A DNA stretch of 37,428 nt from positions 1 through 37,428 of the forward strand of contig JAJZPI010000016.1 of assembly GCA_021811275.1 (NCBI GenBank), read 5' to 3'. How positions within the stretch are numbered: position 1 is the first letter of the stretch; the number at the start of each line of letters is the position of its first letter. The position numbers and the translations under genes are program-made. The notes beneath the pieces were generated by a model. It worked only from the letters and a program-made list of their open reading frames with translations, searched no databases and was not told where the DNA came from. The DNA comes from Deltaproteobacteria bacterium. GTDB taxonomy: Bacteria; Desulfobacterota; Desulfarculia; Desulfarculales; Desulfarculaceae. This document shows positions 8,222 through 17,702 of the stretch, in pieces.

Positions 8222-8458
8222 GCATGCCACTTAGCGCTCAAACGAGTAGTTTGAGCGCTAATTTGTATGCGGACCCCGGCTCACCCCAGCCAAGGGTTGG
8301 CTGGGGACCCCGGGGGTGGCCCGCCGAGCGCGCAAGCGCTCGCGGGGCAGGGCGAAACCGGGGGCTCCCACAAGGCTGCTTTGCGGGGTCGAACCACGCT
8401 TTGGCCCTGCCGATGGGTGATCAAAGCCATGGATGGCTTTGATCATCGATCGGTATCA
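8222..8458. repeat. Palindromic element A1 (family A), provides the response-regulator stop codon
   Basis: A 237-bp non-coding element. The left end holds a perfect 13-bp hairpin, TTAGCGCTCAAAC-GAGTA-GTTTGAGCGCTAA. The middle has CCCCAGCCAA/TTGGCTGGGG (8284-8306), CGAGCG/CGCTCG and an outer pair GCAGGGC/GCCCTGC. The right end holds a perfect 13-bp palindrome arm TGATCAAAGCCAT facing ATGGCTTTGATCA. Read from the right, the end is TGATACC, and its TGA (8456-8458, minus strand) is the stop of the response regulator gene. The left end, GCATGCCACTTAGCGCTCAAAC, is a decayed version of TGATACCAATTTGCGTTCAAAC. Related copies are at 13637, 17703 and 30760. Confidence 0.85.
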
Positions 8459-9112
8459 GTCGCCCAGGGAGGTGATGCCCTCGCGCAGAGCGAACTTGGT
8501 CAGTTCGGGCAGGGAGTGCAGGCCCAGCTTCTGCATGATGTTGCGGCGGTGGGCCTCGACGGTCTTGACGCTGACGTGCAGCCGCTCGGCGATGGCCCGG
8601 GCGCTGGCCCCCTCGGCGAGCATCTGCAAGACCTCCCGCTCTCTTGGGGTCAGGACCTCGGACTGGTCCGGCTCCGGCGATCGCTCCAGTACGTGGATGA
8701 AACCCTTGACCACCACCTCGGCCACCTCGGAGCAAAGGTAGGTGCGACCGGCCATCACCGCCTCCACGGCCTTGGCCAGTTCGTCGAAGGCGCAGTCCTT
8801 GATGAGATAGCCCGAGGCCCCGGCCTTGAGCATGCCCACCACGTAACGGGGGTCGCTGTGCATGGACAGGGCGATGACCTTGACCCCGGGCAGCAGGGCG
8901 GTGATTTGCCGGGTGGCCTCAACCCCGTTCAGTCCGGCCATGGTCACGTCCATGATCACCAAGTCCGGCTCAAGTTCACGGGCCAGACGCAGGGCCTGGT
9001 GGCCGTCCTCGGCCTCGCTCACCACGGCGAGCCCGGCCAGGGTGCCCAAAAGGCTCTTGAGTCCGTCGCGGACTATCTTATGGTCGTCGGCGATCAATAT
9101 GCGGAGGGACAT
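8456..9112 (-). CDS. NarL/FixJ-family response regulator
   Basis: 218 residues. An N-terminal receiver domain (about 1-120) has acidic residues D9/D10, phospho-Asp D55 (LVIMDVTM), switch Thr/Ser region ALSMHS and Lys in LIKD. A C-terminal LuxR-type helix-turn-helix (about 150-212) carries LTPREREVLQMLAEGASARAIAERLHVSVKTVEAHRRNIMQKLG. It is a DNA-binding activator switched on by phosphorylation. Its partner is the NarX-like kinase encoded 13 nt upstream (9126-10304) in the same operon. AAGGAG lies 7 nt before the start. The stop TGA is the terminal triplet of repeat element A1, yet the protein has normal family length. Confidence 0.96.
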   Translation of the reverse strand: MSLRILIADDHKIVRDGLKSLLGTLAGLAVVSEAEDGHQALRLARELEPDLVIMDVTMAGLNGVEATRQITALLPGVKVIALSMHSDPRYVVGMLKAGASGYLIKDCAFDELAKAVEAVMAGRTYLCSEVAEVVVKGFIHVLERSPEPDQSEVLTPREREVLQMLAEGASARAIAERLHVSVKTVEAHRRNIMQKLGLHSLPELTKFALREGITSLGD

Positions 9113-9125
9113 GGTTTTCTCCTTG

Positions 9126-10304
9126 CTATTGCCGCGGTCGCGATGCCGGCGGCAGGGGCAAGTTCAGACTGACGCTCAAGCCCAAGCCCGGCCCGCCCTC
9201 GATTTCCATGCTGCCCCCCAGGGATTCCAAGCGCTCGCGGATGCTGAACAGGCCGAAGCCCGGGGAGCGCGTTCCCTCGTCGGGCTGTCCCTCCAATCCC
9301 CGGCCGTCGTCGGCCACGGTCAGCCGCAGGGCCTTTTCCTCTTTTTTCAGTGAAACCCTCGCCCTGCGGGCCCCGGCGTGCTTGACCACATTGAGCAGCA
9401 GCTCCGATGCCGCCCGGAAGAGAAAGGCGCTGGCCTCCTCCCCCAGCGGCAAGGGGCCCTCCTCCTCCAGGTCCAAGGCGATATTCAGGCCGAAGCGTTC
9501 GCGTTCGCGCTCGACCAGCCATTGCAGGCCGGCCTCCAGGCCCAGTTCGTAGAGCACCGGCGGGCTCAGGCCGGCGATGAGGGAGCGGGTGCCGGCGATG
9601 GCCTGGTCCAGGAGCGATACCGCCTCGGCCAGCTCGGCCGCCTGTTCGGGGTGGGACTTGCCAAGTATCTTGAGCCTGAGCTTGCACATGGCGAGGTATT
9701 GGCCCACGCCGTCATGCAGGTCGATGGCGATGCGGCGGCGCTCGCCCTCCTCGGCCTTGGAAAGCTCGGCGGCCAGGGCTCGCAGCCTGGTCTGGTAGGC
9801 CATCAGCTGCTGCTCGCGGCGCTTGCGCTCGGTGATGTCGTGGTCGATGACCAGCACCGCCTGGGGCAGGCCTTCCTCGTTGCGGCGCAGGGTCCAAAGG
9901 CTCTCCACCACCAGGCGGCGGCCGTCGCGGGCGGTATGCACCAGTTCGCCCTCCCAGCGCTCGTCGTGCAGGAGCTTCAGCTCGATCTCCTTGAGCGGTT
10001 GGGGGAAGTCGGTGTAGAGCAGCCGGTGGGCCACCTGGGCCAGGGCCTCCTTCTTGCTCCAGCCGTAGTTGCGCTCGGCGCTGCGGTTGAAAAAAAGAAT
10101 ACGGTTTTCCAGGTCGCGCACCATGATGCTGTCAGAGGCCAGGTCCAAAAGCTCGGCCTGCTCCTGCAGCATGGCCGCCTGCCAGCGCAGGGTTTCGTCC
10201 AACTGCCGCAGCTCGGGGTTGCGCCGCAGCCAGCCGCGCAAGGTCCTGCGGGAGGATTTGAACTCCCAGATGATCTGCTCTTTGGTCTTGCCGCCGAAAA
10301 TCAT
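9126..10304 (-). CDS. PAS-domain histidine kinase of the NarX/DegS (HisKA_3) type
   Basis: 392 residues, soluble. A helical N terminus (1-48) is followed by a PAS domain (about 50-160: LASDSIMVRDLENRILFFNRSAERNYGW, ending DITERKR), a dimerisation helix with phospho-acceptor H197 in RRRIAIDLHDGVGQ (the HisKA_3 signature) and HATPase_c (about 275-385) with N-box ELLLNVVKHA and GFGLFSIRERLESLGG. With no membrane helix it senses a cytoplasmic or redox/ligand signal through PAS. It should phosphorylate the NarL-type regulator encoded 13 nt downstream. The start ATG 10304 has only a weak ribosome-binding site. It is preceded by a probable terminator of the upstream hybrid kinase. Confidence 0.94.
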   Translation of the reverse strand: MIFGGKTKEQIIWEFKSSRRTLRGWLRRNPELRQLDETLRWQAAMLQEQAELLDLASDSIMVRDLENRILFFNRSAERNYGWSKKEALAQVAHRLLYTDFPQPLKEIELKLLHDERWEGELVHTARDGRRLVVESLWTLRRNEEGLPQAVLVIDHDITERKRREQQLMAYQTRLRALAAELSKAEEGERRRIAIDLHDGVGQYLAMCKLRLKILGKSHPEQAAELAEAVSLLDQAIAGTRSLIAGLSPPVLYELGLEAGLQWLVERERERFGLNIALDLEEEGPLPLGEEASAFLFRAASELLLNVVKHAGARRARVSLKKEEKALRLTVADDGRGLEGQPDEGTRSPGFGLFSIRERLESLGGSMEIEGGPGLGLSVSLNLPLPPASRPRQ

Positions 10305-10384
10305 GAATGGCGCACTCTCGGTCCGAAAGAGGAAGGCTCCTTTCCGGGCGATCTTCTAAGCCGTCGGCACCGCAAACACACAAG

Positions 10385-10443
10385 GCCCCTGGCTTGCCCT
10401 CCGCGTTTGCGCGGCGGGGGGGCGTCCGGGCAAATGCCGGGGC
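10385..10443 (-). terminator. Probable stem-loop terminator after the ABC-sensor hybrid kinase
   Basis: On the minus strand, GCCCCGGCATTTGCCC (from 10443) pairs with GGGCAAGCCAGGGGC (ending 10385): GCCCC/GGGGC, GGC/GCC and TTGCCC/GGGCAA. An inner small hairpin CCGCG-CAAA-CGCGG sits in the loop. It starts 13 nt after the stop of the gene at 10456. Only a T-rich, not T-only, stretch follows, so efficiency is uncertain. Confidence 0.4.
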
Positions 10444-10455
10444 TGGCCGCGCGCG

Positions 10456-13400
10456 TCAGGAGTCCAGGACCTCGCGCACGATCCTGAGCAGGTCCAGGCG
10501 ATGGTAGGGCTTGGCCACGAAGGCCGCCGCGCCGGCCCGCATGGCGGCGCCGACCTGGCCGTCGTCGGCGTAGCCGCTGGCGATGATCACCTTGGTGCGG
10601 CCGCTCAGGGCCACGATCCGTTCCAGGCATTTCAGGCCGCCCATGCCCGGCATGCCCAGGTCCAGAACCACCAGGTCGGGCGCCTCGCGGCTGATCATCT
10701 CCAAGGCCTGTTCGCCGCTCCCGGCGGTGGCGACCTCGTAACCCGCGGCCTCCAGGCTGCGCGAACTCATTTGGCGCAGGGCGTCCTCGTCGTCGACCAG
10801 CAGGATGCTCTCGCTCCCTCCCGGCGGCCTGTCCCGCTCCCGGTCGGGGGGCCCCTCCCAGGGCTGGTCATGCTCCGCCAGGGCCGGCAGGTATATCTGG
10901 AAACTGGTCCCTTGGCCCGGGCGGCTGAAGCAGAAGATGTGCCCCAGGTGTCCTTTCACTATGCCATAGATGCTCGCCAGGCCCAAACCTGTGCCCTTGC
11001 CGATCTCCTTGGTGGTGAAGAAGGGGTCGAAGATATGCTCCAGGGTCTGTTGATCCATCCCCTGGCCGGTGTCGCTGGCGGTCAGCAGCACCCAGCGTCC
11101 GGGCGGCAGCTGATGATGCTGGGACAGGCCGTCCTGATCCACCTCAAGGTTGGCGGTGGCCAGGGTGAAGACGCCGCCTTCGGGCATGGCGTCTACGGCG
11201 TTGGTGGCCAGGTTCAGGATGACTTGCTCGATCTGGGTGGGGTCGGCGCTCACCAGCCAAAGCTCCGGCGCCAGCTTGGTCTCGATGGCGACCATCTTGG
11301 GAATGGTCCGGGAGAGAATGACCGTCGCGCTTTCCACCTCACGATTCAGATCCAACGGCCGGGGGGCATACTCCAGCTTGCGGCTGAAGGTCAAAAGCTG
11401 CTGGACCAGCTTGCGCGCCCGGTCGGCGGCGGCGATGATCTGCCGAATCTCCTCGGAGGGGTGCTGCCCCGCCTCGGCGGAATCCAGGGCCAGCTCGGCG
11501 AAGCCCAGCACCGCCCCCAGGATGTTGTTGAAGTCGTGGGCGATGCCCCCGGCCAGGGTGCCGATGGCCTCCATCTTCTGGGCCTGGCGCAGCTGGTCCT
11601 CCAGCTGCTTGAGCTGGCGCTGCTGAACCAGCCTTTCGCTGACGTCGCGGGCCACCCCGGATATGAAGGGCTCGCCCTGGGGGGGGCGCACCAACTGGCT
11701 GCGGTATTCCAGATAGCGGTGGCCGCCGGACTTGTGAGAATAGGCCGAGACTCCCTGGGCATAGCCTTGGCGGCTGAGCAGGTCCAGGTATTCGGCCTGA
11801 AAAAGCCGGGCTAAAGCCGGCCTCATCAGCTCCGAGGCCTTGCGCCCCAGGAGTTCGGGCGGATCGTAGCCCAGGATGTCGCGGGCCGCGGCGTTGACGG
11901 CCAGGAAGCGCCCTTCCATGTCCTGGCTGAAGACCAGGTCGCTGACCGAGTTGAACAGGCCCCGGTAGCGCTGCTCGGATCTTTGCAGTTCCTCCTGGTC
12001 CTGCTTGCGCTCCGTGATGTCGCGGCTGACGGCGATCAGGCAGTCGCGGCCGTTCAAGGTGGCTTTCTGGAGCTTGACCTCCTCCCAAAAAAGCCGGCCG
12101 TCGCGGCGGCGGCCTAGCCACTCGAAGACCTGGGGGGCCTGGGCGGCCTTGTCCATCCAGGCCTTGGCCTCGACGAAGGAGTAGGGCTGATCATGCCAAA
12201 AGTCGTTGCGTTTGAGTTCTTCCAGGGAGCCCAGCCCGTAGGAAGCCGCGGCCTTGCGGTTGGCATCCAATATCTCGCCGGTGGCGATATCGTGGACTAT
12301 GATGGAGTCGCTGACCGCCTCGAAGATGGTGCGATAGTTTAGTTCGCGCGCCCGCAGCTCCCCCTCGGCGCGCCTGCCCCGAACCAGGGCCGCCCCCAAC
12401 AAGCCGATCAAGAGAATCATGAAGGCCCCCACCGCCAGGGCGGAATTGACAAGCAGCGGGTGCTTGCCGTAGAAGGACACCGGGCGGTTTACCACCACGC
12501 TGTCCGGGGGCAGGGCGGATTCCGGAATTTGGAAGCGCTCCAGGACGTGGTAGTCGAACATGGGCCGCGAGCCGCCCGTGGTATCGACGGGAATGGAGCT
12601 TGCCTTTTCCCCGGCCAGGACCCTGAGCGCAATCTCCGCCGCCCGCCGCCCGTGCTCCTGGCCGGTTATGAGGACGCCGCCCAGGATGCCGTGGCCCAGG
12701 CGGGTCGCGTTGATGCTCAGCACGGGAGCCGGGCTGGCCTGGCTGATGAGCCTGCTGCTCTCGGCTCGCGAAAAGGTCCGTCCGCTGGCGTCGGTCACGT
12801 AGCTCAGGATCAGGACCAGGGAATCCTGGGGCAAGGCGCGCAGGCGCTTGTCCAGGACGGCAAAGGGCTCCGGGGGCGTGAACGTAAACCGCAGGCGGTC
12901 CTCGAACACCGCCGCCGCGTCCTCGAGTTCACGCCGCATGGCCTGGCCGGTCGAGGTGTGGTCGCTGACGGCCAGGATCTCCCTGGTATTGGGGCGCAGG
13001 GCCAGGCCAAGCCTTATGGTCCCGATGAGGTCGGTCTCCTCGGCGATGCCGGTGATGTCCCCCCGCCCCTCGATCATGGCGGGCTTGTAACCGTTGATGC
13101 CGGCGAAAACCACCGGAACGCTGGCAAAGAGCTCGTCCCGATGATCCAGGAGCAGGTCCAGGGCCGGGTTGTCCAGGGCCAGAAGCAGGTCCACCTTTCG
13201 TCCGCGATACTTTTCGCCCAGGTAGCGCCTCATCAGTTCCCGGTTGACCGTGCCGGAGAAGCGGTTGGCGTCCAGGTTCTCCACCACCGGCGCCAAATCC
13301 GGATATACCCGCCGGAGGCCGGACATGACGCCTTGAAGCTCGTCGTCGGACCAGACCTCGCCCTGGTGGTAGGAGTTGAGGATAACCACCTGGGGGGGTG

Positions 13401-13545
13401 GGGCTTGGGCTGGCGCCGGATCGGGAAGGATCAGCCAGGCCAGCGCGGCCGTCAGCAGGAGGGGTGGCCAGATTCGGGAAAATGGCGGGAGGTGCCGCCG
13501 GCTGGCGGCAGGCGGCTGATATTCGGCGCGGCTTTGCTTGAACAT
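10456..13545 (-). CDS. Membrane hybrid histidine kinase with periplasmic ABC-substrate-binding-like sensor
   Basis: 1029 residues. An N-terminal signal anchor (about 25-45) is followed by a periplasmic domain (about 50-350) of the ABC_sub_bind type (VVILNSYHQGEVWSDDELQGVMSGL; ALDNPALDLLL; VVFAGINGY; TGIAEETD) and a transmembrane helix at about 366-388. Two PAS domains (about 403-515 and 520-640) lead to HisKA with acceptor H near 670, HATPase_c (NLATNAVDAM, DTGQGM, GKGTGLGL) and a C-terminal receiver with phospho-Asp near 962 (VVLDLGMPGMGG). It probably senses a periplasmic small molecule directly and signals by internal phosphorelay. The ligand is unknown. The gene has a ribosome-binding site GAGGGA and an unusual leader hairpin overlapping its ATG. 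It may be read with the downstream kinase-regulator pair. Confidence 0.94.
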   Translation of the reverse strand: MFKQSRAEYQPPAASRRHLPPFSRIWPPLLLTAALAWLILPDPAPAQAPPPQVVILNSYHQGEVWSDDELQGVMSGLRRVYPDLAPVVENLDANRFSGTVNRELMRRYLGEKYRGRKVDLLLALDNPALDLLLDHRDELFASVPVVFAGINGYKPAMIEGRGDITGIAEETDLIGTIRLGLALRPNTREILAVSDHTSTGQAMRRELEDAAAVFEDRLRFTFTPPEPFAVLDKRLRALPQDSLVLILSYVTDASGRTFSRAESSRLISQASPAPVLSINATRLGHGILGGVLITGQEHGRRAAEIALRVLAGEKASSIPVDTTGGSRPMFDYHVLERFQIPESALPPDSVVVNRPVSFYGKHPLLVNSALAVGAFMILLIGLLGAALVRGRRAEGELRARELNYRTIFEAVSDSIIVHDIATGEILDANRKAAASYGLGSLEELKRNDFWHDQPYSFVEAKAWMDKAAQAPQVFEWLGRRRDGRLFWEEVKLQKATLNGRDCLIAVSRDITERKQDQEELQRSEQRYRGLFNSVSDLVFSQDMEGRFLAVNAAARDILGYDPPELLGRKASELMRPALARLFQAEYLDLLSRQGYAQGVSAYSHKSGGHRYLEYRSQLVRPPQGEPFISGVARDVSERLVQQRQLKQLEDQLRQAQKMEAIGTLAGGIAHDFNNILGAVLGFAELALDSAEAGQHPSEEIRQIIAAADRARKLVQQLLTFSRKLEYAPRPLDLNREVESATVILSRTIPKMVAIETKLAPELWLVSADPTQIEQVILNLATNAVDAMPEGGVFTLATANLEVDQDGLSQHHQLPPGRWVLLTASDTGQGMDQQTLEHIFDPFFTTKEIGKGTGLGLASIYGIVKGHLGHIFCFSRPGQGTSFQIYLPALAEHDQPWEGPPDRERDRPPGGSESILLVDDEDALRQMSSRSLEAAGYEVATAGSGEQALEMISREAPDLVVLDLGMPGMGGLKCLERIVALSGRTKVIIASGYADDGQVGAAMRAGAAAFVAKPYHRLDLLRIVREVLDS

Positions 13546-13597
13546 GCTGTATCCCTCGTGGCGATCCGAGCCTTGGTGTTCCTTAAAGATACAGCAT
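13544..13597 (-). promoter_or_regulatory. Leader inverted repeat that includes the start codon of the hybrid kinase
   Basis: On the minus strand, ATGCTGTATC (13597-13588) and GATACAGCAT (13553-13544) form a perfect 10-bp inverted repeat with a 34-nt loop. The second arm includes the first two bases of the start ATG, and the Shine-Dalgarno GAGGG lies at the loop edge. Folding would hide the start. This may be translational control, or an operator read as DNA. Confidence 0.4.
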
Positions 13598-13636
13598 AGG
13601 CGAAAACGACGAAACCCCTGGTAATCATGGGTTGTT

Positions 13637-13882
13637 CAGCGCCAATTAGCTTTCAAAAGAGTAGCTTGAGCGTTAATTTGGTATGCGGGCCAAGGATCCA
13701 CCCCAGCCGACAAGTTGGCTGGGGACCCCGGGGAATGGCCCTCCGAGCGCGCAAGCGCTCGCGAGGCGGGGCAAAACCGGGGTTCGCCGCAAAGCTTGCT
13801 TTGTGGTTCGAACCACGCTTTTACCCCCTGCCGATCGGTTATCAAGGCCATGGATGGCTTTGAATGACGCAACTTGGCATCA
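13637..13882. repeat. Palindromic element A2 (family A), provides the dehydrogenase stop codon
   Basis: 246 bp, same orientation and same module order as A1. It has a left hairpin with loop GAGTAG, the CCCCAGCC../..GGCTGGGG stem, CGAGCG/CGCTCG, an outer arm GGCGGGGCAAAA against TTTTACCCCCTGCC, and a right palindrome around CCATGG. The right end reads TGATGCCAAGTTGCGTCATTCAAAG on the minus strand. Its TGA (minus strand, 13882-13880) is the stop of the dehydrogenase gene. The left end is decayed (CAGCGCCAATTAGC). It is less regular than A1 and A3, with several mismatches in both terminal hairpins. Confidence 0.83.
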
Positions 13883-15016
13883 AAGGGCGCCGCCGTCCAA
13901 GCGCACCAACACCTTGCAGTTCTCCTCCAGCAGCGAACCCGGCGCGGCGAGCATCCGACGCAGGTTCTCAGGTCCTTCCAGGACCTTGGTCACGATGGCG
14001 TCCAGGGGCAGGCGGCCGTTCTCGTAGAGGCTCAGGATTTTCGCGAAGGCCCCGCATAGATGGCCTCGGCTGCCCACCAGGGAGATGGCGTTGGTGATCA
14101 TGTGGTCCACGGCGTCCAGGACCAGGGGCGCGCCGCTACGGGCCAGGAGAGCCACCCGGCCGTTGGGAGCCAGCCGCCGGAAGACCCGCACCAGGTTGTC
14201 CATGGCCCCGGAGGCCTCCAACACCACGTCGACCGCCTCGGGCGGGTCGGCGAAGAACTCCTCGACCGCCCAGGCGCGGTCGCACCAGGGCCGGGCGAAC
14301 TCGCGCCGGAAGGGCACCGGCTCGACCACGTGAACCCGGCTGGCCCCGAAGACCATCTTGGCCAGCATGGCGGAGAAGAGGCCGATGGGACCAGCCCCGA
14401 AAACCACCACCACCTCGCCGGCGCTCAGGCGGGTGTTCTGGCAGGCCACGTAGGCCACTCCCGCCGGTTCCACGCAGGCCGCCGCCTTCAGCGCCGCCTG
14501 GCCCTCGCCCAGGAAGGTCACGTCATGGGCCAGCATGGCCGGCACGTCCACCACGGTGCCGAAGAGGCCGTCCTTCTCCAGGCCCAGGAGCTTGGCGCGC
14601 AGGCACTGGTTGAACTGGCCACGCCGGCAGACCTCGCAGAAGTGGCAGACGATGATGGACTCGAAGGTGGCCAGGTCGCCGGGCTTCAAGTGGCGCACCG
14701 CCTGGCCCACGGCTTCCACCCGGCCCACCCCCTCGTGCCCCAGCACCCGGCCTTCGGGAGGTATCTCGGCCGGAGCCGAGCAGCGCACGTAGCCTGTGGC
14801 GGGGTTGGTCTCCACCAGGTGGACGTCGGTGCCGCAGATGCCGGCGTAGATCATGCGCACCCGGATATCCTCCGGGTCCAGGGGGCCCAGCTCGCGGGTT
14901 TCGACACTCATGGCCGGCTTGCGGTAGGTCTGGTGCGGGCCGGGATTGGCCACGCCGGGGGCGGGGTCGCGCTCGGCGCGCACCACCAGGACTTGGGTGG
15001 TCTGGGTTGCCGTCAC
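13880..15016 (-). CDS. Zinc-dependent medium-chain dehydrogenase (alcohol/polyol/threonine dehydrogenase type)
   Basis: 378 residues. An N-terminal GroES-like catalytic domain has catalytic zinc ligands C61 (GICGTD), H94/E95 (GHEGVG) and E183 (VEP). A structural zinc lobe C124-x2-C127-x2-C130-x7-C138 is complete. The Rossmann domain carries GAGPIG (207-212) for NAD(P). It oxidises an alcohol or reduces a carbonyl; the substrate is unknown. The start is GTG 15016, overlapping the TGA of the DAHP synthase gene by 4 nt (GTGA), with GGAG 5 nt upstream. Tight coupling places it in a pathway with the DAHP synthase and AMP ligase, perhaps reducing a cyclic or aromatic intermediate. Its stop lies in element A2. 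Confidence 0.93.
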   Translation of the reverse strand: MTATQTTQVLVVRAERDPAPGVANPGPHQTYRKPAMSVETRELGPLDPEDIRVRMIYAGICGTDVHLVETNPATGYVRCSAPAEIPPEGRVLGHEGVGRVEAVGQAVRHLKPGDLATFESIIVCHFCEVCRRGQFNQCLRAKLLGLEKDGLFGTVVDVPAMLAHDVTFLGEGQAALKAAACVEPAGVAYVACQNTRLSAGEVVVVFGAGPIGLFSAMLAKMVFGASRVHVVEPVPFRREFARPWCDRAWAVEEFFADPPEAVDVVLEASGAMDNLVRVFRRLAPNGRVALLARSGAPLVLDAVDHMITNAISLVGSRGHLCGAFAKILSLYENGRLPLDAIVTKVLEGPENLRRMLAAPGSLLEENCKVLVRLDGGAL

Positions 15017-16092
15017 ATCGTCTCCAGGTGCTTCTTGAGGTAATCCATCAACCCCGCGGCCTCCTCCAGGGTCAGCTGCTGCTGGTTGTCGGAGAGCGCC
15101 GAGGCGGGGTTGCAATGGCTTTCGAACATCAGCCCGTCCGCCCCGGCGGCCAGGGCGGCGTGGGCGATGGGCTTGATTACGTCCTTGCGGCCCAGGGCGT
15201 GGCTCACGTCGACGATCACCGGCAGGAAGGTCTCCTGTTTCAGGATAGGCACCGAGGAGATGTCCAGGGTGTTGCGGGTCCAGGTTTCGAAGGTGCGGAT
15301 GCCGCGCTCGCAGAGGATGACTTGGTGGTTGCCGCGCACGTAGATATACTCGGCGGCCAGCACGAACTCCTCCATGGTGGCCATGAACCCGCGCTTGAGC
15401 ATCACCGGCTTGCGGATGCGCCCCAGCTCCTTGAGCAACGCGTAGTTGAACATGTTGCGGGTGCCCACCTGCAGGATGTCGGCGTAGCCCGCCACCAGGG
15501 GAACGTCATGGGCCGAGATGACTTCGGTGATCACCGGCATGCCCACCTCGTCGCCCACCGCGCGCAGGATCTTGAGCCCCTCCTCCTCCAAGCCCTGGAA
15601 GCTGTAGGGGCTGGTGCGGGGCTTGAAGGCCCCGCCGCGCAGGATGGGCACTCCCAGGGCCTTGAGCCCGCGGGCGGTCTCTAGCATCTGCTCGTGGCTT
15701 TCCACCGAGCAGGGCCCGCCCATGATGGCCGGCCTGCCGCCGCCGATGGCCACCCCGCCCACCTCGATGACCTTGTCACGGCTGCCGGGCAGGCGGTTGA
15801 CCTCCAGGCGGGCCCTCTTCTCCATGCCCATCTCCTCCACCGAGGCGCGGAAGATGGCCTTGAAGACGGTTTTCATCTGGTCGCCGGGCATAGGGCCGGG
15901 GTTGGCGTCGAGCACCTCCTTGAGCATATTGGACTCGCGCACCGGGTCGAAGTGGGGCAGCCCCATCTTGTCCTTCACCTCCCCGATCCGGTTGGAGAGG
16001 GTGATGAACTCGTTAAGGTTGCCCATGATGCGCTCGTTGAGCGCGCTCATGCGCGCGCGCAGGGCGCTAAGTTCCCGCTCGTAGTCGGTCAT
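15013..16092 (-). CDS. Bifunctional chorismate mutase / 3-deoxy-7-phosphoheptulonate synthase
   Basis: 359 residues, the normal size of the fused enzyme. An N-terminal AroQ-type chorismate mutase of about 90 residues ([32 protein letters not shown]) is joined to a type I-beta DAHP synthase (about 105-355). The latter has GGPCSVES with metal ligand C128, [43 protein letters not shown] and [10 protein letters not shown]. It condenses phosphoenolpyruvate with erythrose 4-phosphate, and the mutase part usually gives feedback control by chorismate or prephenate. The start ATG overlaps the stop of the AMP ligase gene (ATGA). Sitting between ligase and dehydrogenase genes, not with shikimate genes, it looks like a dedicated copy for a special aromatic product. 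Confidence 0.95.
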   Translation of the reverse strand: MTDYERELSALRARMSALNERIMGNLNEFITLSNRIGEVKDKMGLPHFDPVRESNMLKEVLDANPGPMPGDQMKTVFKAIFRASVEEMGMEKRARLEVNRLPGSRDKVIEVGGVAIGGGRPAIMGGPCSVESHEQMLETARGLKALGVPILRGGAFKPRTSPYSFQGLEEEGLKILRAVGDEVGMPVITEVISAHDVPLVAGYADILQVGTRNMFNYALLKELGRIRKPVMLKRGFMATMEEFVLAAEYIYVRGNHQVILCERGIRTFETWTRNTLDISSVPILKQETFLPVIVDVSHALGRKDVIKPIAHAALAAGADGLMFESHCNPASALSDNQQQLTLEEAAGLMDYLKKHLETM

Positions 16093-17684
16093 GGCCGGGG
16101 ATCCTCCCTTCCTTCCTCATCATCCTCCAAGGCCCGCAGATGAATCTTGCCTGCTGAGTTGCGCGGTAGCGCCGCTCTGAACTCGAAGACGCGCGGATGC
16201 TTGTAGCGCGCCAGGCGTCCGTCCAAAAAGTGGCGCAGGGCCTTGGCCTCCGGTTCCCGGCCCGCCACCGGCACGATCACCGCCTTGGGCATCTCGCCGT
16301 GGGCGGGGTCGGCGATGCGCACCACCGCCACCTCCTCCACCCCGGGGTGGGCGCGCAGGGCGGCCTCGATCTCGGCGCAGAAGACCTTTAGTCCGCCCAC
16401 CTTCATCATACGTGCCTTGCGGTCGACGAAGTGGAAAAAGCCCTCGCGGTCGCGCCGGACCAGATCGCCGCTGATGAACCAACCTCCGCGCAGGTTCTTG
16501 GCCGTCTCGTCGGGGTTGTTGAAATAGCTCCGGCAGACGCCGGGGCCGCCCACCGCCAACTCTCCCACCGCCTCGGGCCCCAGCTCTTCACCGTCCTCGC
16601 CCAGCACCTTCACCTCGTAGAAGGGCGCGGGGCGGCCCATGGAGCCCGCCGGCGCCGAGCCGTCAAGTGGCGCGGCCAAGGCCACCCCGGTGGTTTCGGT
16701 GCTGCCCCATACCGGCACGATGGCCGCGCAAAAGCGCTCGCGGAAACGCCTGGCCAGCTCCGGCGGAACGTGCATGCCCCCGCTCTCGGCCAGGCGCAGG
16801 GAGGAAAGGTCGCCGCCCCCGCTCTCCGAGGCCCGGGCCAGGGTGTGGTAAATGGAGGCCACCGCCATCATGGCCGTGACCTTGCGCGCCGCCACCAGCC
16901 GGGCCAGGTGGCCCGGGTGGATGCTCTCGGCCAGGGCGGCCTCCCCGCCCAGGAAGAGCGGCCGGGCCAGTAGCTCGTGGGGGTGGGCCACCACCGGGAA
17001 CATGCACAGGTGCACGTCGTCCTCGCGCAACTCCAGGGCCCGGACCGCGCCCAGGGTGTTGTAGAGCAGGTTCAAGTGGGTGGTCACCGCGCCCTTGGGC
17101 TGGCCGGTGGTGCCGGAGGTGAAGTTAAGGTACACCGGGCCGGCCGGAGAGAGCGCCACCGCGGGCCGCCGCGAGGGGCCCCGGGTGGTGGCCCGCTCCC
17201 AAGCCGTGAACCCCGGGCGAACGGCCCCCCCGTTGACCACCACGCATTCGGGGGCGAAGGGCGGCTTAAGCCTGCCCAGCAGGTCCTGGAAGCGCTCGTC
17301 CGCCACCAGGGCCGAAGGCGAGGTGAAGCTGAGGACGTATTGGAGCACGTCGGGGGGCTGGTTGAAATCCATGGGAAAGACCACCCCCCCGGCGGCGGCC
17401 ACGCCCATGAAGGCGATCAGGGCCTCGGGCGTCTTGTCCATCAGCAGACCGACCCGGTCGCCGGGGGCCAGCCCCAGTCCCAGAAGGTGGTGGGCAAGGG
17501 CATGGGCCCGGGCGGCGTACTCGGCATAGTCCACCACCCGCTCGCGCTGGGTGATGGCCGGCCGCCGCCCGTGGCGGGCGGCGGCCCGTTCCAGGAGGTC
17601 CGGCAGGGTCAGGCCGGCGATCTCCGGGGGAGCGCCCTGGTCGGGGGCGCCGGGGATGAGAGTTTGCGGGGTTGGTTGGCTCAT
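16089..17684 (-). CDS. AMP-forming acyl/aryl-CoA ligase family enzyme
   Basis: 531 residues, a typical ANL-superfamily adenylating enzyme. It shows the P-loop [12 protein letters not shown] (about 188-199), the A5 motif WGSTETTG (327-333), A7/A8 with [28 protein letters not shown] (about 404-430) and the A10 lysine K513 in PRNSAGKI. It activates a carboxylic acid with ATP to an acyl-AMP and then usually a thioester. The acid is unknown. Coupling to chorismate mutase-DAHP synthase suggests an aromatic or shikimate-derived acid, which is inference. The start has AGGGAG 4 nt upstream. It is the first gene of the three-gene operon; repeat element A3 lies 18 nt upstream of its start. Confidence 0.92.
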   Translation of the reverse strand: MSQPTPQTLIPGAPDQGAPPEIAGLTLPDLLERAAARHGRRPAITQRERVVDYAEYAARAHALAHHLLGLGLAPGDRVGLLMDKTPEALIAFMGVAAAGGVVFPMDFNQPPDVLQYVLSFTSPSALVADERFQDLLGRLKPPFAPECVVVNGGAVRPGFTAWERATTRGPSRRPAVALSPAGPVYLNFTSGTTGQPKGAVTTHLNLLYNTLGAVRALELREDDVHLCMFPVVAHPHELLARPLFLGGEAALAESIHPGHLARLVAARKVTAMMAVASIYHTLARASESGGGDLSSLRLAESGGMHVPPELARRFRERFCAAIVPVWGSTETTGVALAAPLDGSAPAGSMGRPAPFYEVKVLGEDGEELGPEAVGELAVGGPGVCRSYFNNPDETAKNLRGGWFISGDLVRRDREGFFHFVDRKARMMKVGGLKVFCAEIEAALRAHPGVEEVAVVRIADPAHGEMPKAVIVPVAGREPEAKALRHFLDGRLARYKHPRVFEFRAALPRNSAGKIHLRALEDDEEGREDPRP

Positions 17685-17702
17685 GCTGCTCCCTGGCGGG
17701 TA

